This document shows positions 25,900 to 35,582 of a stretch of 61,357 nt of DNA, one piece after another. The position numbers were made by a program, and so were the translations under genes. Location: assembly GCF_022267315.1 (NCBI RefSeq), contig NZ_JAIKLE010000039.1, forward strand, positions 1 to 61,357. Direction: 5' to 3'. The stretch's first letter is position 1; each line of letters opens with the position of its first letter. Source of the stretch: Maribellus maritimus. Lineage in GTDB: Bacteria > Bacteroidota > Bacteroidia > Bacteroidales > Prolixibacteraceae. The notes beneath the pieces were generated by a model that saw nothing but the letters and a program-made list of their open reading frames with translations, did no database searches and was not told the origin of the DNA.

Positions 25900-28191
25900 A
25901 TGAAATATCTTTTAGTTGCTTTTATAAGTTTGTACCTATTGGCTTCCTGTTCTCAACAAAAAACTCCGGGTGAAATAATAATAATTCCTCAACCCAAAAA
26001 AACAGAGCAGAATAACGGCAGCTACAAATTAACAAATCAATTAAGCATTGCGACTAATACCCCACAATTAGATGCAGCAGCCAGCTATTTAAAAAATATG
26101 CTGAGCAGAGCCACAGGATTTGAGATAAAATCAGAGCATTCCGATGCCGATATTTTACTGGAATTGACCGACCTTCCGGGAAAAGAAGGCGCATATCAGT
26201 TAACAGTAAGCAAATCAGGAATCAAAATAAAAGCCAGCTCTTATGCCGGAATTATTTCAGGAATTTCGACTTTACGACAGCTTTTACCTCCTGAAATTGA
26301 GTTATCAGCCCGGGAGAACCACACTGTAGAATGGAACGTTCCTGTAGTAAACATCAGCGATGAGCCTCGTTTCTCTTATCGTGGTCTTCACCTCGATGTA
26401 TCTCGTCATTTTTTCACAAAAGAAGAAGTAAAAAACCTGCTTGATTTAATGGCGATGTACAAACTCAACAAGTTCCACTGGCATCTTACTGACGACCAGG
26501 GATGGCGTATTGAAATAAAACAGTACCCGTTGTTAACCGAAAAGGGTGCCTGGAGAAAATTCAACAACCAGGATCTGGAATGTCTCAAAATGGCGCAAGA
26601 ACAGGACAATGCAGACTTTTTGTTGCCATCCGATAAAATGAAAGTAGTTAACAGAGATACACTTTATGGTGGCTATTATACACAGGAGGACATACGCGAA
26701 GTTGTTGCATTTGCAAAAGACCGGGGAATCGATATCGTTCCGGAGATTGATATGCCGGGGCATTTTCTTGCCGCCATAGAAAATTACGATGGAATTTCCT
26801 GTTTTAAACAAACAGGATGGGGAAAATTGTTTTCTTCGCCAATTTGCCCGGGGAAAGAGAGCGCTCTGGAATTTTGTAAAAATGTATACAGTGAAGTTTT
26901 CAAACTTTTCCCATACGAATATGTGCATTTAGGTGCGGATGAAGTGGATAAAGCCAACTGGAAAAAATGTCCCGATTGCCAAAAACGCATGCATGAAAAT
27001 AGTTTAAAAACAGAAGAAGAACTACAAGCCTGGTTTGTAAAATATATGGAGAAATTTTTCAATGAAAACAAAAAAAAACTAATCGGCTGGGACGAAATAA
27101 TCGAAGGAGGATTGTCACCATCAGCAACCATTATGTGGTGGCGCGGTTGGGTTCCCGATGCTGTACCACGGGCAACAGCAACAGGAAATCAGGCGATTGT
27201 TACGACCAGCGATCGTTTTTATTTCGACTACAAACCCGCAAAAAATACGCTGAAAGACTTGTATGAATACGAACCGGTAAAAAGCAGTTTGAGCGACGAG
27301 CAAAAAAAACTGGTTATAGGGGTACAGGCCAATATCTGGACCGAATGGATTCCTACGGTTGCGCGTTTACATTACCAGATTTTACCACGCATGCTGGCGC
27401 TTTCTGAAGTATGTTGGCACGACACCTCCTCAAACGACTGGGCACGTTTTCAACATAAAATAGATGTAAATCTGCAGCGTTTTAATCTAATGGGAATAAA
27501 ATACTACATCCCGCCCATGGAAGGCATGTACAAAACAAATATGTTTATTGGCGAAACCAACGTCGATTTGAAAAGCGGGTACAACAAAGCCACCATTCAT
27601 TATACTACCGATGGTAGTTTCCCCACAAAGGAATCTGAATTATACGCCGGCCCGATTAAAATAGAAAAAACCACCAACTTTAGTTTCCGGTATTTCTACC
27701 CCGATGGAAGCAAAGGCGATATTTTCGAGACCAAATTTATAAAAGGCGAATACACGCCGGGCAAAGACACAACGCTTACCCACAGCGGACTAAAAGCATT
27801 GTGGCATGAATACCGCGGAAGCTCATGCAGAGAAATTGAAAAGGCTCCTTTAAATGGAGAATACACGGCTCCGGGCGTTGCCATTCCCGAAGACGTACAA
27901 GGCAACATCGGACTGGTGCTTACCGGGTTTATTAATGTTTCTGAAAAAGATATTTATACATTCAAATTGCTTTCCGACGACGGTTCTGTGATGTACATCG
28001 ATAACGAAGAAGTAGTTAACAACGATGGCGCGCACAGTCCGAGGGAAGTTGCAGGAATGAAAGCACTGGATAAAGGACTGCACCCCATAAAAGTTCTTTA
28101 TTTCGATTCGAACGGCGGAAAACTGCAACTTACCGTTTTGAATAGCAAGGGAGAAAATATATCAGAAACCGAGAATTTATATCGATTTTAA
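25900..28191 (+). CDS. GH20 beta-N-acetylhexosaminidase with C-terminal PA14-like domain
   Basis: The 763-residue lipoprotein (lipobox LLASC) has a GH20b N-terminal domain (to about residue 145) and a GH20 barrel from FSYRGLHLDVSRHF. Asp347-Glu348 in HLGADEVDK are the expected substrate-assisted catalytic pair, and WGWDE-type substrate contacts appear as IGWDEIIEGG. A chitobiase C-terminal-like domain follows (KATIHYTTDGSFPTKESE, near residue 565), and the last ~140 residues resemble a PA14 carbohydrate-binding domain (YTFKLLSDDGSVMYIDNEEV). It removes terminal GlcNAc or GalNAc from glycans at the cell surface or in the periplasm. With the upstream fucosidase it would suit fucosylated, N-acetylated glycans. 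Confidence 0.92.
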   Translation: MKYLLVAFISLYLLASCSQQKTPGEIIIIPQPKKTEQNNGSYKLTNQLSIATNTPQLDAAASYLKNMLSRATGFEIKSEHSDADILLELTDLPGKEGAYQLTVSKSGIKIKASSYAGIISGISTLRQLLPPEIELSARENHTVEWNVPVVNISDEPRFSYRGLHLDVSRHFFTKEEVKNLLDLMAMYKLNKFHWHLTDDQGWRIEIKQYPLLTEKGAWRKFNNQDLECLKMAQEQDNADFLLPSDKMKVVNRDTLYGGYYTQEDIREVVAFAKDRGIDIVPEIDMPGHFLAAIENYDGISCFKQTGWGKLFSSPICPGKESALEFCKNVYSEVFKLFPYEYVHLGADEVDKANWKKCPDCQKRMHENSLKTEEELQAWFVKYMEKFFNENKKKLIGWDEIIEGGLSPSATIMWWRGWVPDAVPRATATGNQAIVTTSDRFYFDYKPAKNTLKDLYEYEPVKSSLSDEQKKLVIGVQANIWTEWIPTVARLHYQILPRMLALSEVCWHDTSSNDWARFQHKIDVNLQRFNLMGIKYYIPPMEGMYKTNMFIGETNVDLKSGYNKATIHYTTDGSFPTKESELYAGPIKIEKTTNFSFRYFYPDGSKGDIFETKFIKGEYTPGKDTTLTHSGLKALWHEYRGSSCREIEKAPLNGEYTAPGVAIPEDVQGNIGLVLTGFINVSEKDIYTFKLLSDDGSVMYIDNEEVVNNDGAHSPREVAGMKALDKGLHPIKVLYFDSNGGKLQLTVLNSKGENISETENLYRF

Positions 28192-28496
28192 AAGTGTTCG
28201 ATTCCTTTCCGGGCTGGAAGAAAAAAATTACAAGACGACTCCATACGCCGGCAGTACAACCCTCAATATCAACAGGAAATTGATAAAAAATGAACAGGAC
28301 GATCAAAATGTCAGCAGAAGCTTATAAAAATACAACAGGACAGCTCATTACAAACGCTGTATAGGAAAACGAATTGATTGATTATTGTTTAATTGAGGCT
28401 CCAGTAAACTCGAAGCTCGCGACTCGGAGCTCTCAATAATAAACCCAACCGCTTTCAGGCAATAAAAAATATTTCCCGATATTGGCTAAAAATAAA
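28192..28496. other. Intergenic region, no gene seen
   Basis: About 300 bases lie between the GH20 gene and the DUF2200 gene. Near 28410-28433 there is a short run of related words (TCGAAGCTCGCGACTCGGAGCTC, that is CGAAGCTCG and CGGAGCTC), a degenerate microrepeat of the sort scattered through intergenic DNA in this phylum. No convincing promoter, RNA gene or reading frame is visible. Confidence 0.4.
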
Positions 28497-28862
28497 ATGA
28501 CCATGGGAAACAAACAAGATGAGCGTATTGCAAAAATGACTTTTGCATCAGTGTATCCACTCTATCTCGCAAAAGTGGAAAAGAAGGGACGGACAAAAGA
28601 AGAATTACATGAAATAATTAAATGGTTAACAGGCTTTGACGATAAACAGCTGCAAAAACTTATCGATGCCGGGGTGACCTTTGAGCAATTTTTTCAGCAG
28701 GCGACAATAAATAAAAATGCCCCGCTCATTACCGGTGTAATCTGTGGTTATCGTGTGGAAAACATCGAAAATCCATTAACGCAGCAAGTACGGTATTTAG
28801 ATAAATTGGTGGATGAACTGGCCAAAGGACGAAAAATGGAAAAAATTCTCAGAGCAGGTTAA
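28497..28862 (+). CDS. DUF2200-family protein
   Basis: The 121-residue cytoplasmic protein fits DUF2200: [44 protein letters not shown] near the N terminus, then [33 protein letters not shown]. The family is widespread and uncharacterised and usually begins about eight residues before the MxFASVYP block. The ATG at 28503 is therefore as likely as the one used here at 28497; an in-frame TTG lies at 28482. It is a single gene, flanked by empty stretches of about 300 bases on both sides. No function can be assigned. Confidence 0.8.
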   Translation: MTMGNKQDERIAKMTFASVYPLYLAKVEKKGRTKEELHEIIKWLTGFDDKQLQKLIDAGVTFEQFFQQATINKNAPLITGVICGYRVENIENPLTQQVRYLDKLVDELAKGRKMEKILRAG

Positions 28863-29205
28863 ATCCATTTGTAAGCACCAAAATTCAAAAACCAAATAGC
28901 AAATAACAAGAATATAATTCTGCAAACTTTCGCCAATGATACTCTTAGAATATTCACTTGCATAGGTTAACGACACATTAAATATTTTGCTGGTTCTTTA
29001 GTTTTAAAATCCGCGGATTACAAACAATAGGGCGGATAGACTTGAATCTTTAACTTTATTTTTAATGTGGAATACAAAGCCTGCCGGGGCGTAAACAAAG
29101 CTCGCAGATTTGGGTTTCATCAAATGTAAACAGACAGTATTGAATACCTCTTCAAAACTTTTCAAAGGTTAAAAGACAAAAATAATATCTTAAAAATGGA
29201 CAGAT
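28863..29205. other. Intergenic region with a 12-bp palindrome
   Basis: The only feature I see is the palindrome AATCCGCGGATT at 29008-29019 with a partial GGCGGAT echo 20 bases later, similar to small scattered repeats of Bacteroidota genomes. The rest is A+T-rich without a supported gene. The aldo/keto reductase promoter must lie in the last ~150 bases, but no clear box stands out. Confidence 0.4.
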
Positions 29206-30153
29206 ATGAAAAAAGTAACAATTAAAAATACCGATTTAGAGATTGCTCCAATCAATTTTGGAGGAAATGTATTTGGATGGACTTTAGACGAAAAACAATC
29301 GTTTGATATACTGGATAAATTTGTTGGCGGAGGTTTTAATTTTATTGATACGGCCAACACGTATTCATGGTGGGTGAACGGCACCGGCGGACAATCGGAA
29401 ACCATTATCGGAAACTGGATGAAAGCCAAAGGCAACCGTAAAGATTTGGTAATTGCTACCAAAGTTGGTTCTCAAACCAAAGAACATGGCGTTGACAGCA
29501 GTAAAAAACATATTTTACAATCGGTTGATGAATCGCTGACGCGTTTACAAACCGATTATATCGATTTATACTACACGCATTTTGATGATGAAAAAACACC
29601 GGTGGAAGAAACCATGGAAGCGTATAACGAAATTGTAAAAGCAGGGAAAGTGCGTTATATCGCAGCTTCGAATGTTTCGCCGGAACGATTGCTGGCATCG
29701 ATGGAAGTGGCAGAAAAAAACAACTTCCCGAAATATGTTGCACTTCAGCCGCACTACAATTTATTGATTCGCGACAAATTTGAACAACAATATGCGCCGT
29801 TGGCAGAAGAATTCAACTGGAGCGTTTTCACCTACTGGTCGCTGGAAGCCGGATTTTTAACCGGAAAATATAAAACAGAAGCCGATTTTGACAAAAGTCC
29901 GCGTGGCGCCGGAATAAAACAACATTTCGACGACAGAGGAAAAGCCATTTTAAAGGCCTTGGATGACGTAGCTAAAAAACACGGCAGTCACCCGGCTACC
30001 ATTTCTTTGGCATGGTTGCTGGCCAATCCCCTGGTAACGGCCCCGATTGTAAGTGCCACAAGCGAAAATCAGTTAAAAACATTGTTTTCAGCTCCGGAAT
30101 TAGAGTTGGATGCTGAAGATTTATTCTTATTGGAAAAGGTAAGTAAAAGCTAA
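29206..30153 (+). CDS. Aldo/keto reductase
   Basis: The 315-residue NAD(P)H-dependent oxidoreductase has the AKR barrel: FNFIDTANTYSWWVNGTGGQSETIIGNWM with the catalytic Asp and Tyr, DLVIATKVGSQTKE with the catalytic Lys, and TDYIDLYYTHFDD with the His. YIAASNVSPERL and the cofactor-binding late segment APIVSATSENQLK are also present. It resembles the YajO/Tas-like subgroup. It is cytoplasmic, and the substrate is an unspecified aldehyde or ketone. It is monocistronic, with a hairpin 12 bases after the stop. Confidence 0.9.
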   Translation: MKKVTIKNTDLEIAPINFGGNVFGWTLDEKQSFDILDKFVGGGFNFIDTANTYSWWVNGTGGQSETIIGNWMKAKGNRKDLVIATKVGSQTKEHGVDSSKKHILQSVDESLTRLQTDYIDLYYTHFDDEKTPVEETMEAYNEIVKAGKVRYIAASNVSPERLLASMEVAEKNNFPKYVALQPHYNLLIRDKFEQQYAPLAEEFNWSVFTYWSLEAGFLTGKYKTEADFDKSPRGAGIKQHFDDRGKAILKALDDVAKKHGSHPATISLAWLLANPLVTAPIVSATSENQLKTLFSAPELELDAEDLFLLEKVSKS

Positions 30154-30164
30154 AAACATAAAAA

Positions 30165-30194
30165 AGAGTTGAACCCTTTTGGGGGTTCTTCTCT
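30165..30194 (+). terminator. Probable terminator after the aldo/keto reductase
   Basis: GAACCC (30171-30176) pairs with GGGTTC (30183-30188). After a two-base internal mismatch, AGAG (30165-30168) pairs with CTCT (30191-30194). No good T-run follows, so termination would be inefficient or factor-dependent. Confidence 0.45.
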
Positions 30195-30530
30195 TAGTTA
30201 TCCGATTACCATGAGTGCCCCCGTGGTATTATTGTTTTCTACGCACCGGCTTATGTTTTTACCCCTCCCCCTCAAAAAAAGGAAAAATTTTTACCTCCAT
30301 GGTTAATTGGAATCAATTATCGGGAAAGGGATTTTGCGCTTAAAGAATTTTAACAGGAACGAGTTGCTAGCGTACTCCACAGAAGACGGGAGATTCTCAA
30401 AAGCAGCCTGCTTCGATTGGTTTGAATTCATCAAAAATCAACGAACAAAACGGGAATTACAAATCAAAAATATCAGACTCAATTTGATAAGCATTTAGTT
30501 ACTTTACTGATACTTTATATATTCAAAAGA

Positions 30531-30559
30531 AAAACCCGCCGGAAACTCCAGCGGGTTTT
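30531..30559 (-). terminator. Rho-independent terminator after the Hsp20 gene
   Basis: AAAACCCGC (30531-30539) and GCGGGTTTT (30551-30559) form a perfect 9-bp stem with an 11-base loop. On the minus strand the T-rich tail continues beyond the stem (complement of AAAAGA before 30531). It begins 28 bases past the stop codon of the leftward small heat-shock gene and also has T-rich sequence on the other side, so it may act both ways. Confidence 0.75.
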
Positions 30560-30586
30560 ATTTTAACTTTTCTCTACCACTATCTT

Positions 30587-31039
30587 TTATGCAATCTTTA
30601 TATCAACCGGATCTTTTTCGAGCGCTTCTTCTTTTTTGGGAAGAACGATGTGCAAAATGCCGTTATCGAATTTTGCGTTTATATTTTCCGCGTCTACTGA
30701 ATTCGGAACTTTAAAGTTCTTCTCGAAGTTAAAAGCACCAAACTCACGGTGTGCATACTTGTATTCTTCCGATTTTGTTTCTTTTTCTTCTTCCTTTTTA
30801 ACTTTAATAGTCAATACGTTTTTGTGATAATTTATCTGCACGTCTTCTTTCGGGAATCCGGGAAGCAACAACTCAATCCGGAAATCTTTTTCAGTTTCAA
30901 AAACATTGGTTGCCGGTTGATTTCCACAATTTTCCAAATAATTTTCGTGATAATCGTTTCTCAAAAAATTGCCAAACAGTTCATCAACTAAATTTCTGTT
31001 TACAGCGTAACGTGGGTTTTGAAATCTTACTAAATTCAT
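30587..31039 (-). CDS. Hsp20/alpha-crystallin-type small heat-shock protein
   Basis: This 150-residue cytoplasmic holdase chaperone has the alpha-crystallin domain at about residues 45-140 (NVFETEKDFRIELLLPGFPKEDVQINYHKNVLTIKV), the typical A-x-x-x-n-G-v-L motif as AKFDNGILHIVLPK near residue 130, and a short C-terminal tail ending DPVDIKIA that holds the I-x-I motif used for oligomer assembly. A good Shine-Dalgarno (AGGAGA, complement of 31047-31052) precedes the ATG. It forms a single-gene unit. Confidence 0.93.
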   Translation of the reverse strand: MNLVRFQNPRYAVNRNLVDELFGNFLRNDYHENYLENCGNQPATNVFETEKDFRIELLLPGFPKEDVQINYHKNVLTIKVKKEEEKETKSEEYKYAHREFGAFNFEKNFKVPNSVDAENINAKFDNGILHIVLPKKEEALEKDPVDIKIA

Positions 31040-31240
31040 GACTTTTTCTCCTTTTATTGATTAATTAATAATTTCAATTTTAAACTCTGCTCCCCATAAA
31101 TCAATTCATGTTCCAATCACAAAAAATAGTCATTTTTTTCAAAATAATTCTATTTTCAATGACACATAGTCACAAACTAAGCAAATACACATGACAAAAA
31201 ATCATCTTATGCAACTTCATAGATATATAACAGAGCTCAA

Positions 31241-31269
31241 ATTGAATTGGATTTTAATACTTACCTTTG
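31241..31269 (+). promoter_or_regulatory. Predicted Bacteroidota-type promoter of trmD
   Basis: ATTG (31241-31244) and TACCTTTG (31262-31269) are separated by 17 bases, matching the phylum's -33 TTTG / -7 TAnnTTTG pattern with one mismatch in the -33 part. The start of transcription would be near 31276, leaving a very short leader before the ATG at 31286. Confidence 0.5.
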
Positions 31270-31285
31270 CAAAAAATTGAAATAA

Positions 31286-31975
31286 ATGCGCATTGATATC
31301 ATCACGGTACTTCCGGAAATTTTGGAAAGTCCGTTTAGCCATTCCATAATAAAACGAGCCCAGGAAAAAGGATTGGCAGAAATACATATTCATAATTTAC
31401 GTGATTTTTCGGACGACAAACACCGACGCGTTGATGATTATTCCTTTGGAAAAGGTGCCGGAATGGTGATGGCCATTCAGCCTATCGAAAAAGCCATTGA
31501 ATCGTTAAAAGCAAAAAGAAACTACAACGAAATTATTTTCACAACTCCCGATGGTGGTGTTTTTAATCAAAAAGAGGCCAACAACCTTTCGATGATGGGA
31601 AACATTATTATTCTTTGCGGACACTATAAAGGAATCGACCAGCGCATTCGCGACTTTTATATTACCAAAGAAATCTCGGTTGGTGATTATGTTTTAACCG
31701 GAGGCGAACTGGCTGCAGCAATTATAACCGATGCTGTGGTCCGTTTGATTCCCGGCGTTCTTTCCGACGAAACCTCTGCCCTCACCGATTCGTTTCAGGA
31801 TAATCTGCTAAGTCCGCCGGTTTACACACGCCCGGCAGAATATAAAGGAATGAAAGTTCCTGAAATTTTGCTCAGCGGAAACGACAAACTGGTTGACGAC
31901 TGGAAGCAGGAGCAAGCCATTGAACGCACAAAAGAATTACGTCCCGATTTATACAAAAAATATCTGGAAGATTAA
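31286..31975 (+). CDS. trmD: tRNA (guanine-37-N1)-methyltransferase
   Basis: The 229-residue enzyme methylates G37 of tRNAs with AdoMet and prevents frameshifting. It has the SPOUT trefoil-knot motifs of Trm[44 protein letters not shown] at the N terminus, then [13 protein letters not shown] and [18 protein letters not shown] (AdoMet site), and [23 protein letters not shown]. It is not in the usual rpsP-rimM-trmD-rplS operon. Here it is followed two bases later by an M14-type peptidase gene, so the two are translated from one message. Confidence 0.96.
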   Translation: MRIDIITVLPEILESPFSHSIIKRAQEKGLAEIHIHNLRDFSDDKHRRVDDYSFGKGAGMVMAIQPIEKAIESLKAKRNYNEIIFTTPDGGVFNQKEANNLSMMGNIIILCGHYKGIDQRIRDFYITKEISVGDYVLTGGELAAAIITDAVVRLIPGVLSDETSALTDSFQDNLLSPPVYTRPAEYKGMKVPEILLSGNDKLVDDWKQEQAIERTKELRPDLYKKYLED

Positions 31976-31977
31976 GA

Positions 31978-32607
31978 ATGGAGACATCAATCCTTTCCCA
32001 AATAGAACTTATTGAAAAAAAATCTGCTAACGAAAACGCCAAAAAAATTCTTATCATCGGAATTTTTCATGGCGATGAACCCGAAGGTGAATATATTATC
32101 AATCGGTTTTTAAAGGAGACTAATTTTAGCACCATAAAAAACCACCTTTATTTTATTCCCTGCCTGAACCCGAGCGGGAAAAAGGTCAACACTTGCCAAA
32201 ACAAAAACGGCGTGGATTTAAACCGGAATTACCCAACAAAAAACTGGGTAAAAACAGAAAAAAACGATTATTATTCAGGTGATGCTCCGGCCAGCGAGGA
32301 AGAAACAAAGTTTATGGTAAAAACACTCGAAACAATAAAACCTGATGTTATTTTAACCATCCATGCTCCGTTTAAAGTGGTGAACTTTGATGGTCCGGCA
32401 AAAAAAATTGCAGAGAAAGTAGCAGAACTATGCGGACATCCGGTACTGGAAGATATCGGTTATCCAACTCCTGGTTCGTTTGGAACATACTGCGGTGTAG
32501 AAAGAAATATCCCGACTATTACACTCGAACTCGACGAAGAAGAAACCGAAGAGCAAGTATATAAAAGAACAAAACCGGTTATTGAATATCTTGGAAAATT
32601 GAGCTAA
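31978..32607 (+). CDS. M14-type zinc carboxypeptidase/amidase, MpaA-like
   Basis: The 209-residue product has the M14 zinc site: His and Glu in FHGDEPEGE near residue 30, a histidine in ILTIHAPFKVVNFDG near residue 123 and the catalytic Glu in TITLELDEE near residue 183. NPSGKKVNTCQNKNGVDLNRNYP matches murein peptide amidase A (MpaA), which cuts the gamma-D-Glu-diaminopimelate bond of recycled cell-wall peptides. No signal peptide, so it is cytoplasmic, as expected for muropeptide recycling. It is short but has all ligands. It follows trmD by two bases and its stop codon directly abuts the stop of the convergent nuclease gene. Confidence 0.8.
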   Translation: METSILSQIELIEKKSANENAKKILIIGIFHGDEPEGEYIINRFLKETNFSTIKNHLYFIPCLNPSGKKVNTCQNKNGVDLNRNYPTKNWVKTEKNDYYSGDAPASEEETKFMVKTLETIKPDVILTIHAPFKVVNFDGPAKKIAEKVAELCGHPVLEDIGYPTPGSFGTYCGVERNIPTITLELDEEETEEQVYKRTKPVIEYLGKLS

Positions 32608-35475
32608 TCAATAACGTTGGCAAATCTTGTTGTAAGGGCAATATTGGCATTTTTCTACGTATGGAGTTTGCGAAAATACATTTTTCGGTGAAAGAATTTC
32701 CTGCACTAAAACTTGTAAATGTTCCAAAAATTCAGGTTCTATTTCCTGAAACGAAAAGCCCTGTTTTCCCCAGCTGATTTCCGGAGAATAAGTTTCGTCG
32801 AAAAACTTGCGCAAGCTGTAAATTACAGGTTGGAAATCACGTTCACTCGTTTTATTTCTACGAAGAACATGTGTGTAAATCAAAGCCTGCAAAATTTCTT
32901 TTTTATGTTTTTTCTGATCTTTTTCAAAAAGCTCGTCTAAATTTTTAAATGAGAGTGAATCAACATTTCCGGTTTTGTAATCCAGAATGCGAAGTTTGCC
33001 ATTCACTCTATCAACACGGTCTATTTTTCCACCTATCCATATTTTCTGCGGCGCACCGTTTAAAACAAGCGGCAATTCCGTTTTATAATCATCTTCCAGC
33101 GACTCCACGGAAAATGGGGCAATCTCAGCATCAATTTTCAGGAGTTGTTTAAGAAAGGTTTTTATATTTTCAAAAATCAACAGTGTTTTGCCTTCCAGTT
33201 TTACTGGCTTTCTGGCTGAGTCTCTTTCTTTAAAATAATGTTTGGCAATTGCTTTCCTGATTTCATTTTCAAGCAGAATTCGATCTTTCTGCATATTCTC
33301 CAAATCGCCTTTTTCCAACACTTTTCCAACAAAAGGTTTGTACAAAGCCTCAATCGTTTCGTGAAAAATATTCCCAAAAATCGGACTATCAATTTCGTCT
33401 TTTACCTCATCGGGCTCGGGTAAATGCATAAAATAGCGGAAATAAAACCGAAGACTGCACATAAAATATACATTTATAGCACTTGGCGAAAGCGGATGAT
33501 CTTTTGAAATTCGTGACAAATATTCCTGCACACTTTTCTCCGAACTTTGAATTTGAATTTCAGGCACAGGATCGTTGGCAAAAGAAAAATCGAGATTCAC
33601 CAGTTTTGGCGACTGATTAGAATCGTACAACAACTGGAATCCGTAACGACTCAATTCGCCCGTATTAATTCCTTCTTTCACTACGCTGTAGGTTGCGGTC
33701 ACATTTTTTGCGCGCTGAATCAAACGATAAAAATAATAGGAATACATCGCATCCTGCTCGTCAATTCCGGGCAGGCCGAAACCTTTTCGAATATTGTGCG
33801 GAATAAACGACGGCGAAGTAAAAGTTCGCGGCCATTTGTTTTCATTCAGCCCCAAAATAATAAGGTTTTCAAAATCGAGACAGCGGGTTTCCAAAATTCC
33901 CATTACTTGCGTTCCGCTCAACGGTTCACCTTCAAAAGCGACCGAAACCTGCCCCAAATATTGATTAAACAAACGAAAATAAACTGCCGGACTGATTTCT
34001 CGACTTTGTTCTTTGGCAACATCCTGAACAACCACCTTCAATTTTTCAATTGCATTGTAAATTGAAAAAATTAGCTCGAGTAACATTTTGTTCCCGGCAT
34101 CTTCCTGTTTTACCCAGGCGTAAATACTTCCCAAAACATCCAAAAAATAAGTGCTGTAATCCACTACCTTTTCGGGCGGCGAAAATATTTGATGATGAAT
34201 GGTTGAGAAATTTATCTCTTTCAGAACAACCGTAATTTTATTATTGAATTTCAAACTCGCTACAAATTCCTTCGATTTTTCCGAGGCAATTCCATTCAAC
34301 AGCTGATGGTTCAAAATATCGGTTACAAAACGGTGATAAACAACCGTATTATTATCAGCATCCTTTCTCCGGTTTTTCAAAAGATTTACCATCAACATCA
34401 AAAAACCATAAACCACCGAATTTTTCACCGGGTAGCCCATTGTAATATTTACAGTTCCGGTTTCTTCAGGAATTGCACCAAGGGCGGAAAACAACAATGA
34501 TTCGTCGGCCAGAACAATGGCTGTATTATCAAATTGCGGCTGAAAATCGGGCTGAGTTTCTTTTAAAAAATGAGGAATTTCCTGTGCCTGTCCGTAAACC
34601 GACGACACAGCGACCAGTTTTATATTTTTCTTTCTTGAGAAGAAATGGTCATCAAAAAGAAAATCATCGGGAGAAGGAAAACGTGTAAGATTTTCACGCA
34701 TAAAACCGCCGGCCTCGTTCTTCTCATCTTCCAGATAAAAACGGTCGAAGTCCCACAAAAAATCAGCTTTCCCTAGGCCTTGCAAACTCTTGAAAAATTT
34801 CTTTTCGCAGGCATTTAGCGCATTTAAACCAACGATGTAATATTTTTCTGCATCAAATTCAGAATCGCCCTTTTCCAGATGCTCTACTACCCACCGGTCG
34901 CTCATTCCTCCGTAGGCCAATTTCTTTTCAGCCAAAATAGCTTTGAATTCAGCATAAACCGGAAAAAGTTTATCCCAAACATTGATGTACTTTTTCTGAT
35001 ATTCCTTGTTATTTGAAACCGCCACACTTCCCCAAAAATGCTCAAGCGCCATTTTCTGCTCAGGCGTGAGATAATCAAACAAAGAATCGATTTCTTTGAT
35101 GTCCGCGATATTTCGAAACATATCTTCAGCATTTACCAAATACCGGTCAACATCGTTAAAATCAGCGAGCAAAATCTCTCCCCAAAAATAAAACTCGTCG
35201 AAAGTTTCGGTAGTTTTTGTGTGCCTTTTAAAAACTTCATACAAAATAGAAATGAGCTGCAATTTATCGACTGAATGAAAAGGTGAAAAATCGGAAAACA
35301 ATTCATTTACCGTTATCGTTTTTGATCCGATAACAGCACCGGAAATCTGCTTCTGTAAATAAGAAGTAAAAAATACTCCCGAACGACGGTTGGGAAAAAC
35401 AATACAAAGATTCTGCAAATTCTTTTGATGTTTTTGATAAATATATTCCGCACATTTCGAGAGAAACCGTTCCAT
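32608..35475 (-). CDS. AddB-like PD-(D/E)XK nuclease/inactivated helicase
   Basis: The 955-residue product resembles the AddB subunit of AddAB DNA-repair nucleases. The N terminus has LCIVFPNRRSGVFF in place of a Walker A site, so the helicase part is probably not an ATPase. ETRCLDFENLIILGLNENKWPR is a helicase-like strand motif. The C terminus holds the nuclease: FGNIFHETIEALY, IWIGGKIDRVDRV and ILDYKTGN (catalytic D...DYK). CSLRFYFRYFM and CQYCPYNKIC supply four cysteines for an iron-sulfur cluster. An AddA partner is expected but is not in this window. I start at the ATG at 35475 (MERFLSKCAEYIY); an ATG at 35559 adds 28 low-complexity residues. Confidence 0.85.
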   Translation of the reverse strand: MERFLSKCAEYIYQKHQKNLQNLCIVFPNRRSGVFFTSYLQKQISGAVIGSKTITVNELFSDFSPFHSVDKLQLISILYEVFKRHTKTTETFDEFYFWGEILLADFNDVDRYLVNAEDMFRNIADIKEIDSLFDYLTPEQKMALEHFWGSVAVSNNKEYQKKYINVWDKLFPVYAEFKAILAEKKLAYGGMSDRWVVEHLEKGDSEFDAEKYYIVGLNALNACEKKFFKSLQGLGKADFLWDFDRFYLEDEKNEAGGFMRENLTRFPSPDDFLFDDHFFSRKKNIKLVAVSSVYGQAQEIPHFLKETQPDFQPQFDNTAIVLADESLLFSALGAIPEETGTVNITMGYPVKNSVVYGFLMLMVNLLKNRRKDADNNTVVYHRFVTDILNHQLLNGIASEKSKEFVASLKFNNKITVVLKEINFSTIHHQIFSPPEKVVDYSTYFLDVLGSIYAWVKQEDAGNKMLLELIFSIYNAIEKLKVVVQDVAKEQSREISPAVYFRLFNQYLGQVSVAFEGEPLSGTQVMGILETRCLDFENLIILGLNENKWPRTFTSPSFIPHNIRKGFGLPGIDEQDAMYSYYFYRLIQRAKNVTATYSVVKEGINTGELSRYGFQLLYDSNQSPKLVNLDFSFANDPVPEIQIQSSEKSVQEYLSRISKDHPLSPSAINVYFMCSLRFYFRYFMHLPEPDEVKDEIDSPIFGNIFHETIEALYKPFVGKVLEKGDLENMQKDRILLENEIRKAIAKHYFKERDSARKPVKLEGKTLLIFENIKTFLKQLLKIDAEIAPFSVESLEDDYKTELPLVLNGAPQKIWIGGKIDRVDRVNGKLRILDYKTGNVDSLSFKNLDELFEKDQKKHKKEILQALIYTHVLRRNKTSERDFQPVIYSLRKFFDETYSPEISWGKQGFSFQEIEPEFLEHLQVLVQEILSPKNVFSQTPYVEKCQYCPYNKICQRY

Positions 35476-35582
35476 TTTTTGAAATTTTACCGAAGATAAC
35501 GATTCAATATTATTTAAATTCTGAATGCCGTTTGAAAAATTGTTATTTTTAAAATTCATTGAAAAAAGGGGGAAATCATATT

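Larger units (their letters stand above)
30154..30586. other. Intergenic region between convergent genes
   Basis: It contains a hairpin at 30165-30194 and a strong terminator at 30531-30559, listed separately. A 63-codon open frame at 30307-30498 begins only with TTG, resembles nothing known to me and lacks a ribosome site, so I do not call it. CCCCTCCCCCTC near 30261-30272 is a pyrimidine-rich tract of unknown meaning. Confidence 0.45.

Noticed and set aside
30307..30498. A 63-codon frame between convergent genes
   Set aside because: It starts only with TTG, lacks a ribosome site and resembles no family.
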